A DNA stretch of 34,860 nucleotides from an uncultured Lachnospiraceae bacterium (lineage in GTDB: Bacteria > Bacillota > Clostridia > Lachnospirales > Lachnospiraceae): positions 1 to 34,860 of the forward strand of contig CANPTH010000045.1 in NCBI GenBank assembly GCA_947576945.1, in the 5' to 3' direction. Below are positions 8,592 through 17,639 of this stretch, in pieces. Within the stretch, counting starts at the first letter, position 1. Each line of letters opens with the position of its first letter. The notes under the pieces were generated by a model. The model was not told the DNA's origin, made no database searches, and worked only from the letters and a program-made list of their open reading frames with translations. Made by a program: the position numbers and the translations under genes.

Positions 8592-8634
8592 CAGGAACTG
8601 CAGCGGCCTTAAGTTCAGGCGGCTGCAGTTCCTG
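8592..8634. terminator. Bidirectional hairpin between convergent genes
   Basis: CAGGAACTGCAGC (8592-8604) pairs perfectly with GCTGCAGTTCCTG (8622-8634), with GCC/GGC extending inside. It lies between the dehydrogenase and the convergent glycosidase. The T-tract is weak on both sides (slightly better on the minus strand), so it may be an RNA-end stabiliser as well as a terminator. Confidence 0.6.
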
Positions 8635-8763
8635 CTTCTGTGGAAATTCCGGTCTCGATCCTGCAAAAGCTAACGTATATGGCTTTGACGGAACCGGAAG
8701 CAGAAATTTGTTATGTCATTTACTAAGTATGATGGGGCTGACTATGTAACAGCTTCTTTGTGG

Positions 8764-11289
8764 TCAATTCTCATACCGGTTGGACTTCCAGACGATATCC
8801 ACCAGATGGGCGATGCACAGTTTCAGCTGCTCCAAAGGCAGGCTGCCGTCCGCAAGAGCGGCACGGATATTGTCGTGGTCGCCGGGGATACCGGGCATTA
8901 CCAGATCGTTTCCGGCACGCATACAGCCGGAAGCGGTGCAGTCCGGGCCGTTGTGGGTGGTGGTCCAGTCGGTCATGAACACGCCCTTAAAGCCCCACTC
9001 GTCGCGGGCAGCCTTGGTGCACAGGTCATAGTTGTTGGCCGCATGGATGCCGTTTACCAGATTGTAGCTTGTCATGATGGACATAGGCTGGCTTTCCCTG
9101 ACAGCGATCTCGAAGCCTTTCAGGTAGATCTCGCGCAGGGTACGCTCGGAGATGACGGAGTTGGAACCCATACGGTTGTCTTCCTGGTTATTGCAGGCGT
9201 AATGCTTGATGGTAGTGCCGCAGCCGTATACGGACTGTACGCCGTCGGTCATGGCAGCCGCCATCTTACCGGAGAGCAGCGGATCCTCGGAGTAGTATTC
9301 AAAGTTACGTCCGCAGAGCGGATTGCGGTGGATGTTCATACCCGGTGCAAGCCACAGGGTTACGTAGAATTCATTCATTTCTTCCGCTACGGCTTTGCCG
9401 ACTTCGTGCATCACTTCTTTGTCCCAGGTCTGGGCAAGCAGTGTGCCGATGGGGAAAGCGGTACAGAACTGATAATAGTATTCTGCGCCCTCGATATCGG
9501 CATTTCTGGCAAGGAAACCGTGCTCGATGCTCATCTCGAAAGGAACGGGTTGAATCTCGCCGTCTACCACCGGATAACGCTGGAGCAGACGCAGGCCGGC
9601 CGGTCCGTCCGCCAGAACGATGGGCGTCAGGTTTTTATCTGCCAGAGCGCAGCTGCTTGTCTGGGCAGCAGAGCCGGGAACAGAGATACCTGCGGAGCCG
9701 AGAGCGCTTTCCTTCTGCTCGTCGCTGGCATTCTGACTCCTGCCGGGATCACCGGTAGCTAACAATATCAGCTGGTCTGTGCTCAGGGAATCTACGAATT
9801 CTTTTACTTCGGGAGCGATATTATCCTGTTCTCTGCCGTAGACAACGGTAGCTGTCTGCAGGGCGGATGCATCTACGGTGAGGGCGGGCACCTGACCGGC
9901 TTTTGCCAGCCATTCGTTTCTCAGCGCGGCCACAGCTTCTGCGGGTGCGGACAGTTCTTTCAGCTCGTCGGTGAGCGGGCAGATATTCTCCGTCTTTACG
10001 AGCAGGGCATCGTCTTCCAGATTCACGATACCGGACAGGGCTGCGTCGGCGATGCTGTTGCCCACGAACAGGCCGTAAGCGCCTTTCTCCAGTACCCAGC
10101 CGGGTGTCTTTGCGCAGTAGGAAGCCAGGGTGTAGAGCGGAATCTCTACGGTCAGATCCTGTGCCTCACCGGGGGCAAGGAGCTTCGTCTTGGCGAAACC
10201 GGCCAGCCGGCGGTATTCCTTTTCCATCTTATCCTGCGGGCAGGAAACGTAAACCTGTACGACTTCTTTGCCGCTGTAGCTGCTGCCGGTGTTGGTGACA
10301 TTTACGGTAACAGATACTGTGTCGGCTGCGGACAGGGTGATTTCCTTTACAGCGAGGGCGAAGTCCGTGTAGGACAGGCCGAAGCCGAAAGGATAACGCA
10401 CAGGCACCTGGAAGGTGTCGAAGTAGCGATAGCCTACATAGATGCCTTCTTCGTATTTCTCGGTATCCACGTTGCCGTTGTTGTGTGAGAAAGTTCCGGC
10501 ATTCGGGTAATTCTCGTATTTGCAGGCCCAGGTATCGGTCAGTTTACCGCTGGGAGTCACGTCGCCTGTAAAGAGAGAGGCAACGGCGTTTCCGGTCTCC
10601 ATGCCGGCCTGAGAGATCAGTACCACGCCGGAAATATTTTCATAGGTGTCAAGGAAGGAAAGATCAATGATACCACCGGAGTTGATCAGCAGGATCACGT
10701 CCTTGTACATGCCGCAGATGGTCTTTAAGATCTCGGCTTCCTTTTCATTTAAGTAATAGTCGCTTTCTTTGGCGAAGCGGTCGGCGCCTTCGCCTGCGAT
10801 ACGGCTGATCACGTATACGGCCGTGTCTGCATCGGTCTTCTCCGGAAGATCGCCTGCCGGCATGGCGTACTGTGTAGCGGCATAGATATGGAACTGTGCT
10901 ACGGAATCACAGCCGGACTTGTCGAACTGTTCCCAGATCTTGTTGCGCCACTCGATACGGGACTGTTCGTACTGTTTGCGGAAGCTCTCTACCCAGGCTT
11001 CGGTGGTGATCTCATAGCCGGCAGCTTTCAGGCCGTCGTAGATGCTGACTACATCACGCTCATTGACGTCGCCGGAGCCGGTGCCGCCCTTGATGGGATT
11101 GGAAGCGCCTGCACCGTAGAGAGCCAGTTTGGAGCCTTTGGCAAGCGGCAGAACGCTGTGTTCGTTTTTCAGAAGGACGAAACCTTCTTCGGCAGCTTTT
11201 TTTGCTGTCTCGCGGTGGGCCGCTTCGTAGGGTGCAACGTCATGTGTGGGTCTGCCGGGCAGACTGGTTGCTTTCAGTTTTTTGTTCAT
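8764..11289 (-). CDS. GH3 family beta-glycosidase with inverted domain order
   Basis: An 841-residue cytoplasmic (no signal peptide) glycoside hydrolase family 3 enzyme, likely a beta-glucosidase or related exo-glycosidase. The domains are swapped relative to standard GH3: first the alpha/beta sandwich with acid/base Glu in RIAGEGADR (near residue 167), then a fibronectin-III-like domain (VTVNVTNTGSSYSGKEVVQVYV), and last the TIM barrel with KHYACNNQE and the nucleophile Asp in GVFMTDW (near residue 774). This permuted order is known from Ruminococcus albus and Butyrivibrio enzymes. An ATG at 11301 touches the ribosome binding site, so 11289 is preferred. The divergent AraC gene probably controls it. 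Confidence 0.9.
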   Translation of the reverse strand: MNKKLKATSLPGRPTHDVAPYEAAHRETAKKAAEEGFVLLKNEHSVLPLAKGSKLALYGAGASNPIKGGTGSGDVNERDVVSIYDGLKAAGYEITTEAWVESFRKQYEQSRIEWRNKIWEQFDKSGCDSVAQFHIYAATQYAMPAGDLPEKTDADTAVYVISRIAGEGADRFAKESDYYLNEKEAEILKTICGMYKDVILLINSGGIIDLSFLDTYENISGVVLISQAGMETGNAVASLFTGDVTPSGKLTDTWACKYENYPNAGTFSHNNGNVDTEKYEEGIYVGYRYFDTFQVPVRYPFGFGLSYTDFALAVKEITLSAADTVSVTVNVTNTGSSYSGKEVVQVYVSCPQDKMEKEYRRLAGFAKTKLLAPGEAQDLTVEIPLYTLASYCAKTPGWVLEKGAYGLFVGNSIADAALSGIVNLEDDALLVKTENICPLTDELKELSAPAEAVAALRNEWLAKAGQVPALTVDASALQTATVVYGREQDNIAPEVKEFVDSLSTDQLILLATGDPGRSQNASDEQKESALGSAGISVPGSAAQTSSCALADKNLTPIVLADGPAGLRLLQRYPVVDGEIQPVPFEMSIEHGFLARNADIEGAEYYYQFCTAFPIGTLLAQTWDKEVMHEVGKAVAEEMNEFYVTLWLAPGMNIHRNPLCGRNFEYYSEDPLLSGKMAAAMTDGVQSVYGCGTTIKHYACNNQEDNRMGSNSVISERTLREIYLKGFEIAVRESQPMSIMTSYNLVNGIHAANNYDLCTKAARDEWGFKGVFMTDWTTTHNGPDCTASGCMRAGNDLVMPGIPGDHDNIRAALADGSLPLEQLKLCIAHLVDIVWKSNRYEN

Positions 11290-11471
11290 GTCTTGTACCA
11301 TTCCTTTCCGTATAGAATTATTTATAAAAATGGTATGATAAAACAGGAAAAGATTCTATTAATTTTCCGAGAAAAATGTTACTATACTTATATAGGATTT
11401 TGGCGTGCAGCGCCTGCTGATAACTCACTTATGTACAGCGGCAGTATAAGTGGGCTGCAGGCAGCACGGAA

Positions 11472-12221
11472 ATGGAGAAAGGTATGCGGAGAAAAGTCAA
11501 AGAACAGGTTTCCCATATGGAATTCCTGAACCGGGAAAATGATTTCCGGCATACGGATTACGAAGAAGAAATGCGGGTGTACCGTTATGTGCGGGACGGG
11601 GATCCGCGGGCGCCGGAGGAGGCGCGCCGCAGGTTTACGGCAGGCAGACAGGGCCATCTGTCAGATGATCCGCTGACCAATATGAAGTATCTGTTTGTAG
11701 CTTCCGTGACGCTGATCATCCGCTTTGCCATCACCGGAGGCATGAACAGTGAGACAGCTTATACTTCCAGCGATTACTATATTCAGCAGATGGATAAATG
11801 TGTAACCGTTGAGGAAGTGAGAGGTCTGCACTTGGAAGCGGTGGAGTATTTCACCAATTACATGGCGGATTTAAAGAAGGAGAAGATCTACTCGAAGACG
11901 GTGATGCAGTGTATGAATTATATATCCCGTCATCTGAGCAGCCCCATCTGTGTGGCGGAGATTGCCAGACAGGTGCACAGGAATCCGGATTATTTATCGG
12001 CGCTGTTTAAGAAAGAGACGGGGAGAACAATCTCGGCTTATATTATGGAAAGTAAACTTTTGGCCGCGGAGAATATGCTGTTGGATTCAGATTGTTCCTG
12101 TGCGGAGATCAGCGCTGCATTTGCCTTTTCGTCTCAGAGTTATTTTACGAAGATGTTTCGGCAGTATACCGGGGAAACACCGAAGAAATTTCGGGAGAAA
12201 CATGTGTATGGCGGGCTGTAG
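11472..12221 (+). CDS. AraC-family transcriptional regulator
   Basis: About 249 residues; the last ~100 carry the two AraC helix-turn-helix units (ICVAEIARQVHRNPDYLSALFKKETGRTISAYI, then CAEISAAFAFSSQSYFTKMFRQYTGETPKKFRE). The N-terminal 140 residues have no cupin signature and are of the undefined sensor type common in Lachnospiraceae. It is divergent from the GH3 gene with about 180 bases between, so it most likely senses the sugar that the glycosidase releases. ATG 11472 and ATG 11484 are both possible; neither has a strong ribosome binding site. A TATACT at 11383-11388 could be its -10 box. Confidence 0.85.
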   Translation: MEKGMRRKVKEQVSHMEFLNRENDFRHTDYEEEMRVYRYVRDGDPRAPEEARRRFTAGRQGHLSDDPLTNMKYLFVASVTLIIRFAITGGMNSETAYTSSDYYIQQMDKCVTVEEVRGLHLEAVEYFTNYMADLKKEKIYSKTVMQCMNYISRHLSSPICVAEIARQVHRNPDYLSALFKKETGRTISAYIMESKLLAAENMLLDSDCSCAEISAAFAFSSQSYFTKMFRQYTGETPKKFREKHVYGGL

Positions 12222-12272
12222 AAGAGAAAGCCGAAAGAAGCGGCGACGGCCTGATTAAAAGATTAAGTGAAT

Positions 12273-12287
12273 GCATAGAATCTATGC
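12273..12287. promoter_or_regulatory. Perfect 15-bp inverted repeat before the nucleoside hydrolase
   Basis: GCATAGAATCTATGC: seven-base arms around a single A. It sits six bases upstream of the AAAAAGGAGG ribosome binding site, so it could be an operator or a small hairpin affecting translation. Confidence 0.4.
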
Positions 12288-12307
12288 GTAAAAAGGAGGA
12301 TTTAAGT

Positions 12308-13231
12308 ATGTGCCAGGTAGATTTATCATTGCTTCAAAGACTTACAAAGCCGGAAGGAAAGGTTGACGTTGTGCTGGATACGGATACTTACAATGAGGTA
12401 GACGATCAGTTTGCGCTGGCCTATCTGCTTTGCCAGGGGGATAAGCTGAACTTAAAGGCTGTATGTGCGGCGCCCTTTCACAACGCGAAGTCAACAGGAC
12501 CGGCGGACGGTATGGAGAAAAGCTTTCAGGAGATCCATCATATTCTGGAATTGATGGATAAACAGGAATATGCCGGGCAGGTATACAGGGGGTCTGTCTG
12601 TTGGCTGAAGGATGAACATACTCCCGTGCTTTCTGATGCGGCACAGAAGCTGGCGGATCTGGCTGCGGAATATTCTTCTGAGAAGCCGTTGTATATTGTG
12701 GCAATTGGGGCGATCACCAATGTAGCCTCCGCCATTCTTTTAAAGCCGGAGATCATAGATAGAATCGTGATTGTCTGGCTGGGAGGAAATGCCCATGACT
12801 GGCCGCATAACAGGGAGTTTAACTGTCAGCAGGATGTGGCGGCAGCCCGGGTAATTTTTAACAGTGGGGCCGCGCTGGTGCAGCTTCCCTGTATAGGTGT
12901 GGTATCTTCTTTTACAACCTGTGCCGGTGAACTGGAGATGTTTTTGCGGGGAAAGAACAGATTATGTGATTATCTGACCGATATTGTGGAAAGGGATGGA
13001 GCTGCCGAGAGTCCCTACAGGACCTGGACGCGGGTGATCTGGGATGTGACTGCTGTGGCCTGGCTGTTGGATGGTGATTTTATGGAGGACAGGCTGGTAC
13101 CCAGTCCGATCCCGCAATATGACCACCATTACAGTTTTGATCCTGACAGGCATTTTATAAGATATGTCTATCATATTAACAGGGATGCTCTCTTTGAAGA
13201 TTTATTTGAGAAACTGACATCTCTGAAGTAA
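12308..13231 (+). CDS. Nucleoside hydrolase (IUNH family)
   Basis: 307 residues, inosine-uridine-preferring nucleoside hydrolase fold: cleaves the N-glycosidic bond of ribonucleosides to base plus ribose. The N-terminal Asp cluster reads LDTDTYNEVDDQFAL, longer than the canonical DTDPGxDD, but it keeps Asp residues for Ca2+ binding. Further family motifs are AIGAITNVA, IVWLGGN, EFNCQQD and IWDVTAVAWLL near the C-terminus, which supplies the last metal-binding Asp. ATG 12308 follows AAAAAGGAGG; the long upstream extension in the same frame overlaps the AraC gene and is not real. It may be co-transcribed with the AraC gene. Confidence 0.87.
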   Translation: MCQVDLSLLQRLTKPEGKVDVVLDTDTYNEVDDQFALAYLLCQGDKLNLKAVCAAPFHNAKSTGPADGMEKSFQEIHHILELMDKQEYAGQVYRGSVCWLKDEHTPVLSDAAQKLADLAAEYSSEKPLYIVAIGAITNVASAILLKPEIIDRIVIVWLGGNAHDWPHNREFNCQQDVAAARVIFNSGAALVQLPCIGVVSSFTTCAGELEMFLRGKNRLCDYLTDIVERDGAAESPYRTWTRVIWDVTAVAWLLDGDFMEDRLVPSPIPQYDHHYSFDPDRHFIRYVYHINRDALFEDLFEKLTSLK

Positions 13232-13373
13232 GAGAGTTATTGTTCCTCCATGCGCTGAGTATGGTATTGACAGGCTCGGAGCAATCCATACATTCTATAG
13301 CAACGGCTGTCCTTCGCCTTCAGGGGGCAATGGGCGGCTGCTGTCAGATTTATCGACAGGGTCTTCTCAAAAT

Positions 13374-13403
13374 CGGTCAATGGATCTATCATATATCTGA
13401 CCG
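13374..13403. promoter_or_regulatory. Inverted repeat upstream of TetR gene, possible self-operator
   Basis: CGGTCA (13374-13379) and TGACCG (13398-13403) flank a core that itself contains GATCTATCATATATC, a near palindrome with a slightly different centre. It lies 24 bases before the TetR start. TetR regulators often bind such sites in their own promoters. I found no second copy before the convergent ABC genes. Confidence 0.35.
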
Positions 13404-13426
13404 AAGCGGTTAACGGAGGTGATGCC

Positions 13427-14038
13427 ATGAATGAGAAGTTCTTTTCTCTGCCGGAAGAGAAGCAGAAAGCAATTCTTAACGCCGGCTATCGTGTGTTCTC
13501 CCAGAATTCTTATAAGAACAGTCCCATGAGTGAGATCGCGCAGGATGCCGGGATCAGTAAATCCTTATTGTTTCATTATTTTCATAACAAAAAGGAGTTG
13601 TATCTGTTTCTGTGGGATAACTGTGCCAGACAGACCATTGAATATCTGACCAGATACGACTGTTACAGTCATAAGGACCTGTTTGAGAGTATGGAGCGGG
13701 GCATAGCGGCGAAGCTGGAGATCGTCCGCACGTATCCGGATATGGCAAATTTTGCGCTCAGGGCGTTCTATGAGAAGGATCCGGAGATCAATGCTGCCGT
13801 GCAGGAGAGTTATCACAGATATTTCAACTTGAAGGCTGACGAGGCGCGGATCAATTTTGACCCGGAACAGTTTATCCCGGGGCTGGACATCTCCATGATG
13901 TACCGGGAGATGTATTGGGCATCGGAAGGGTATCTCTGGGAGATGATGCAGCGCGGAGATGCGGATATCGAACAGATGCACAGGGATTTTGCAAAGCTAT
14001 TGGAATTCTGGAAGAGCATCTATCTGCGGAAGCAGTAA
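13427..14038 (+). CDS. TetR/AcrR-family regulator
   Basis: 203 residues with an N-terminal TetR helix-turn-helix (MSEIAQDAGISKSLLFHYFHNKKELYLFLW, residues about 34-64) and an all-helical ligand-binding domain. GGAGGTG lies just upstream of ATG 13427. It is followed after 53 bases by an ABC ATPase and a permease on the same strand, the usual arrangement of a TetR repressor of a drug or lipid exporter that responds to the exported compound. Confidence 0.88.
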   Translation: MNEKFFSLPEEKQKAILNAGYRVFSQNSYKNSPMSEIAQDAGISKSLLFHYFHNKKELYLFLWDNCARQTIEYLTRYDCYSHKDLFESMERGIAAKLEIVRTYPDMANFALRAFYEKDPEINAAVQESYHRYFNLKADEARINFDPEQFIPGLDISMMYREMYWASEGYLWEMMQRGDADIEQMHRDFAKLLEFWKSIYLRKQ

Positions 14039-14091
14039 ACCATGAGACGGAAAAGATAAATGAGCAAAACGGCATAGAAACGGAGAAAATT

Positions 14092-14958
14092 ATGGAAGCG
14101 ATCAAGACAGAGAATCTGACGAAACATTATGGAAAGGCCCGGGGCATCGAGCAGATCAGCCTGACAGTCAAAGAAGGAGAATTCTTCGGCTTTATAGGGC
14201 CAAACGGCGCCGGAAAATCCACGACGATCCGAACATTGCTGGGACTGATCAGCCCTACGGGCGGACAGGCGGCCGTGCTGGGATTCGATATTGTGAAGGA
14301 GAAGGAAAAGATTCTGGCCGGGACCGGTTATCTGCCTTCCGAGGCCATGTTCCATCCCGGTATGCGGGTGAGGGATGTTTTGAAGTTCTCTGCCGATCTG
14401 CGCAAAAAGGACTGCCGGAAGGCGGCGGTCAGTCTCTGTGAAAGGCTTCAGCTGGATACGTCACGGAAGGTGGACGAGCTTTCCTTCGGCAACCGGAAGA
14501 AGGTGGCGATTGTCTGTGCCCTGCAGCATGATCCGAAGCTGCTGATCCTGGACGAGCCGACCAGCGGCCTCGATCCGCTGATGCAGAAAGCATTTTTCGA
14601 GATTCTGCGGGAGCGGCATGAGAAAGGGACGACGGTGTTCCTGTCCAGCCATATTTTATCCGAGATACAGCATAATTGCAGCCGTGCAGCCATTATCCGG
14701 GAGGGGAGAATCCTTGTATGCGACAGTGTGGAGGCGCTTTCTCAGAGCAATGCCAGACGGGTGACGGTTCATGGCAGTGTGGAGCTTGCGGGCTTACCGG
14801 GTGTATGTGACAGGAAGGAGTCAGAAGGAGGAATCAGTTTTCTTTACAGCGGTGATATGAAAGCGCTGCTGCGGATGCTGGCGGCAGGAGACATCGCGGA
14901 TTTGTCCGTGTCGGAGCCGGATCTGGAAGAGATTTTTCTTCATTATTATGAGAAGTAA
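14092..14958 (+). CDS. ABC-2 exporter ATPase
   Basis: 288-residue ATPase: Walker A GPNGAGKST (about residue 40), Q-loop region TGYLPSEAMF, signature LSFGNRKK, Walker B LLILDEPTSGLD, H-loop LSSH, and the C-terminal SEPDLEEIFLHYY motif typical of DrrA/CcmA-like exporters. ATG 14092 is chosen: it follows CGGAGAAAA, and the upstream part of the frame lies inside the TetR gene. Acts with the permease at 15072, most likely as a drug or lipid exporter repressed by the TetR protein. Confidence 0.88.
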   Translation: MEAIKTENLTKHYGKARGIEQISLTVKEGEFFGFIGPNGAGKSTTIRTLLGLISPTGGQAAVLGFDIVKEKEKILAGTGYLPSEAMFHPGMRVRDVLKFSADLRKKDCRKAAVSLCERLQLDTSRKVDELSFGNRKKVAIVCALQHDPKLLILDEPTSGLDPLMQKAFFEILRERHEKGTTVFLSSHILSEIQHNCSRAAIIREGRILVCDSVEALSQSNARRVTVHGSVELAGLPGVCDRKESEGGISFLYSGDMKALLRMLAAGDIADLSVSEPDLEEIFLHYYEK

Positions 14959-15071
14959 AGTTTACATAATGTTGATATACATGCCTGCATGGATGGAAGT
15001 ATAACGCAAAATATGGGAAATTGCGATTAAATATGGTAAAGGGTTATTAAGGAAAGGGATGGTAAAATAGT

Positions 15072-15860
15072 ATGACACTGGTAAAACATGAACTGCGGCA
15101 GAGCAGGCTATCTTTGACGATCTGGACGGCGGCTGTCGGCACCCTTCTGGTAATCTGCATTTTTCTTTTTCCGGAGATGAAAGGGCAGATGGAGGGAGTC
15201 AATGATATGTTTGCTTCGATGGGATCGTTTACGGAAGCATTCGGCATGGACAGGTTGAACTTCGGAACGCTGATCGGATTCTATGCGGTTGAGTGCGGCA
15301 ATGTGCTGGGACTGGGTGGGGCATTCTTTGCATCGCTGTGTGCGGCGGGGATGCTCAGCAAGGAGGAGAAGGACCGGACGGCGGAATTTCTGCTGACCCA
15401 TCCTGTCAGCCGCAGGCGGATCGTGACCGGAAAGCTGCTGGCAGTCTTCGTACAGATCATCGTCATGAATGTGATCGTTTATGTGATTTCCGTTGGTTCC
15501 ATTGTGGCGGTGGGGGAGGAGATTCCCTGGAAAGAACTGAATCTGTTTCATCTGGCCTATTTCCTGCTGCAGCTGGAGCTGGCGGGAATCTGCTTCGGCA
15601 TCTCCGCCTTTATGAAAAAAGGCAGCGCGGGCGCAGGACTGGGGATCGCGGCGATGATGTATTTCCTCAATCTGGTGGCCAACATTACGGAGGCGGCAGA
15701 ATTCCTGAAATATATCACGCCTTTTGGCTATTGTGAGGGAGCGGATATTGTGGCGGACGGATGCCTGGACGGCAGACTGGTGGTTGTGGGACTGGTATTG
15801 GGAGCAGTTGGCATTGCGGCGGCTTACCTGCAGTATTGCAGGAAGGATATTACCGTCTGA
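15072..15860 (+). CDS. ABC-2 exporter permease
   Basis: 262 residues with about six membrane segments. The cytoplasmic loop KDRTAEFLLTHPVSRRRIVTGKLL is the coupling motif of ABC-2 permeases of the YhaP/NatB-like type; the end is LQYCRKDITV. It starts 113 bases after the ATPase, behind AAGGAAAGGG. It ends about 80 bases from the end of a related permease on the other strand, which carries the equivalent loop SMALLTAAPVKRRTI, so the two pairs are likely duplicated modules. Confidence 0.85.
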   Translation: MTLVKHELRQSRLSLTIWTAAVGTLLVICIFLFPEMKGQMEGVNDMFASMGSFTEAFGMDRLNFGTLIGFYAVECGNVLGLGGAFFASLCAAGMLSKEEKDRTAEFLLTHPVSRRRIVTGKLLAVFVQIIVMNVIVYVISVGSIVAVGEEIPWKELNLFHLAYFLLQLELAGICFGISAFMKKGSAGAGLGIAAMMYFLNLVANITEAAEFLKYITPFGYCEGADIVADGCLDGRLVVVGLVLGAVGIAAAYLQYCRKDITV

Positions 15861-15941
15861 AGGTTTTAACGTTCGTCGCAAATTCACTGCCACATACCAT
15901 CCTGTCATAGAGATTGAAAAACGTTGCTGATCAGCCGTCTG

Positions 15942-16742
15942 CTACAGGTGCAGATCCTTTCTGTCAAAGATCATGGTCCCCAGCGCATAAAGCACAGCGG
16001 CGCCGGCCAGCAGTATGAAGATACCCGCAGCAGCCTGGCCCGCTCCGGCAAGGATGCCGTCAGGGTCAAACAGGGTGAAGAAGGTAAAATACTTTGCTTT
16101 TTCCGCATCGCCGCCTACGTTTGCCAGCATCTGCAGTACGTACATAAAGATCGGAACCCCGGCGCCGGCCGCAACGCTGTATTTTGTATCTGAGAACAGG
16201 CAGGAAGAGAGAAAGCAGATGCTGCCGATAAACAAATGCAGGCACAGCAGGCCGCCGTTCAGCATCAAAAGAGCCGTTACATCAAGTTCTCCCGGGAAAC
16301 CGCTTCCGGCACAGACCAGTTCCAGACCCGTGCTGTAAAGAATAAGCAGCACAATACCGCTGATGAGCACTTTCATCTGCGTAAAGGCAATGGTGCGCCG
16401 TTTTACAGGAGCGGCGGTCAACAGGGCCATGGAACCTTTGTCTACATATTTTGCGATCAGGGCATTGCCGCGCAGTATGCAGAACAGCATCGGAAAGATC
16501 AACAGGATAAATCCGTAAAGATAAGATACCATAAATCCCAGAAGCGTGGCCGCATGTGCTTTCATGCCCACAGAAGCCATAAATTCCGGCATGGCTTCCA
16601 CAAAACCGTCTAAAGTTTTCATCAGCTCAGGGTCGTACATGCCGATGATAATGGATACATACATGGTGATGACCGCGCCGAAAATGACCAGCAGTTTTAT
16701 ACTTCCTTTCATTTCGCGTTTATACAGTGCCATGTTCAGCAT
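15942..16742 (-). CDS. ABC-2 exporter permease, second pair
   Basis: 266 residues, about six membrane segments, with coupling loop DKGSMALLTAAPVKRRTIAFTQMK and the C-terminal FDRKDLHL that parallels YCRKDITV in the oppositely oriented permease. The start ATG 16742 lies inside the end of its ATPase gene (23-base overlap) with GGAGGGG six bases ahead, showing tight coupling. Pairs with the ATPase at 16720-17553. Confidence 0.86.
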   Translation of the reverse strand: MLNMALYKREMKGSIKLLVIFGAVITMYVSIIIGMYDPELMKTLDGFVEAMPEFMASVGMKAHAATLLGFMVSYLYGFILLIFPMLFCILRGNALIAKYVDKGSMALLTAAPVKRRTIAFTQMKVLISGIVLLILYSTGLELVCAGSGFPGELDVTALLMLNGGLLCLHLFIGSICFLSSCLFSDTKYSVAAGAGVPIFMYVLQMLANVGGDAEKAKYFTFFTLFDPDGILAGAGQAAAGIFILLAGAAVLYALGTMIFDRKDLHL

Positions 16743-17553
16743 GGTTTTCCCCTCCGTAATAATTCATAAAGATTTCTTCCAGACTCTGTTTTGTTGTAAC
16801 GGTAACTTCCAGTCCATTGCATACACCGTTAAAATCCAGGGCAAATGCCCGGGCTTCAGCCTCATTTCCAAGGGTTACCGTGTACCTGCGTGTATGCCGT
16901 TCCCGCAGCGCAGCGGTGGCATCCACAGCAACCATCCTGCCGTTGCGGATGATCCCGATACGGTCACAGGTGCGCTCCACTTCCTCAAACATGTGGCTGG
17001 ACATTAGGATCGTCTTGCCATGCTTTTTTTCTTCCGCGATCAGATCAATGAATCTGCTCTGCATCAGCGGGTCAAGGCCGCTGGTCGGTTCATCGAGGAT
17101 GAGAATATCCGGGTCATGCATAAAGGCGGCCACGATCCCCAGTTTCTGTTTCATCCCTTTGCTCATCTTTTTGATCCTGCCTTTGGGGTCCAGGGCAAAA
17201 CGTTCCAACAGTTCGTCCCTGCGGTTCAGGCTGCCGATCCTGCGGTATTCCGCGATAAATTTCAGGAATTCCGTGCCGGACATATCCTCAAAGAAGCTGA
17301 TCTCACCGGGAATATAGCCCAGTCTTGCCTGCACCTGTTCTCTTTCGTGCCAGCAATCCAGACCGTCGATGGTGCAGCTTCCCGCCTTCGGCTTTAAAAA
17401 TCCCATTAAATGACGTATCGTCGTCGTCTTGCCGGCGCCGTTCGGGCCCAGAAACCCGAAGGCCTCCCCCTGGTCTACGTGAAAAGATACATCAAACACG
17501 CCTTTTTGACCGCCATAATCGCGGGTCAGGCCGTCCACTTTAATGACACTCAT
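16720..17553 (-). CDS. ABC-2 exporter ATPase, second pair
   Basis: 277 residues: Walker A GPNGAGKTT, LGYIPGEISFFEDMSG after the Q-loop region, signature MSKGMKQK, Walker B LILDEPTSGLDP, H-loop MSSH, and C-terminal KQSLEEIFMNYYGGE. Same class as the ATPase at 14092. An AGGAGG lies before ATG 17553. It is transcribed from its own promoter at 17604-17632, whose spacer holds a palindrome, so it is regulated separately or jointly with the TetR-linked pair. Confidence 0.88.
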   Translation of the reverse strand: MSVIKVDGLTRDYGGQKGVFDVSFHVDQGEAFGFLGPNGAGKTTTIRHLMGFLKPKAGSCTIDGLDCWHEREQVQARLGYIPGEISFFEDMSGTEFLKFIAEYRRIGSLNRRDELLERFALDPKGRIKKMSKGMKQKLGIVAAFMHDPDILILDEPTSGLDPLMQSRFIDLIAEEKKHGKTILMSSHMFEEVERTCDRIGIIRNGRMVAVDATAALRERHTRRYTVTLGNEAEARAFALDFNGVCNGLEVTVTTKQSLEEIFMNYYGGENHAEHGTV

Positions 17554-17603
17554 AAAAAATCCTCCTGATCGACTCTTTTCGATGGTCCTGGAAATTTACT
17601 GCA

Positions 17604-17632
17604 AGTATAACATATGTGAAACCGGTTCACAA
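17604..17632 (-). promoter_or_regulatory. Promoter of the second ABC pair
   Basis: On the minus strand TTGTGA (17632-17627), 17-base spacer, TATACT (17609-17604). Aligned with the ATPase start at 17553, this leaves a leader of about 45 bases. Confidence 0.65.
17615..17631. promoter_or_regulatory. Palindrome in the promoter spacer, candidate operator
   Basis: TGTGAAACCGGTTCACA is an inverted repeat of TGTGAA.CCGG.TTCACA with one extra A on the left, lying between the -35 and -10 boxes. A repressor here would block RNA polymerase. It does not match the repeat before the TetR gene. Confidence 0.5.
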
Positions 17633-17639
17633 CGTGGTA

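Noticed and set aside
8713..9762. 349-codon open frame on the plus strand inside the glycosidase
   Set aside because: It is antisense to the conserved TIM barrel of the GH3 gene and shows no domain; a shadow of codon bias.
13237..13428. 63-codon minus-strand frame between the nucleoside hydrolase and TetR genes
   Set aside because: No ribosome binding site or family; it overlaps the TetR promoter and candidate operator.
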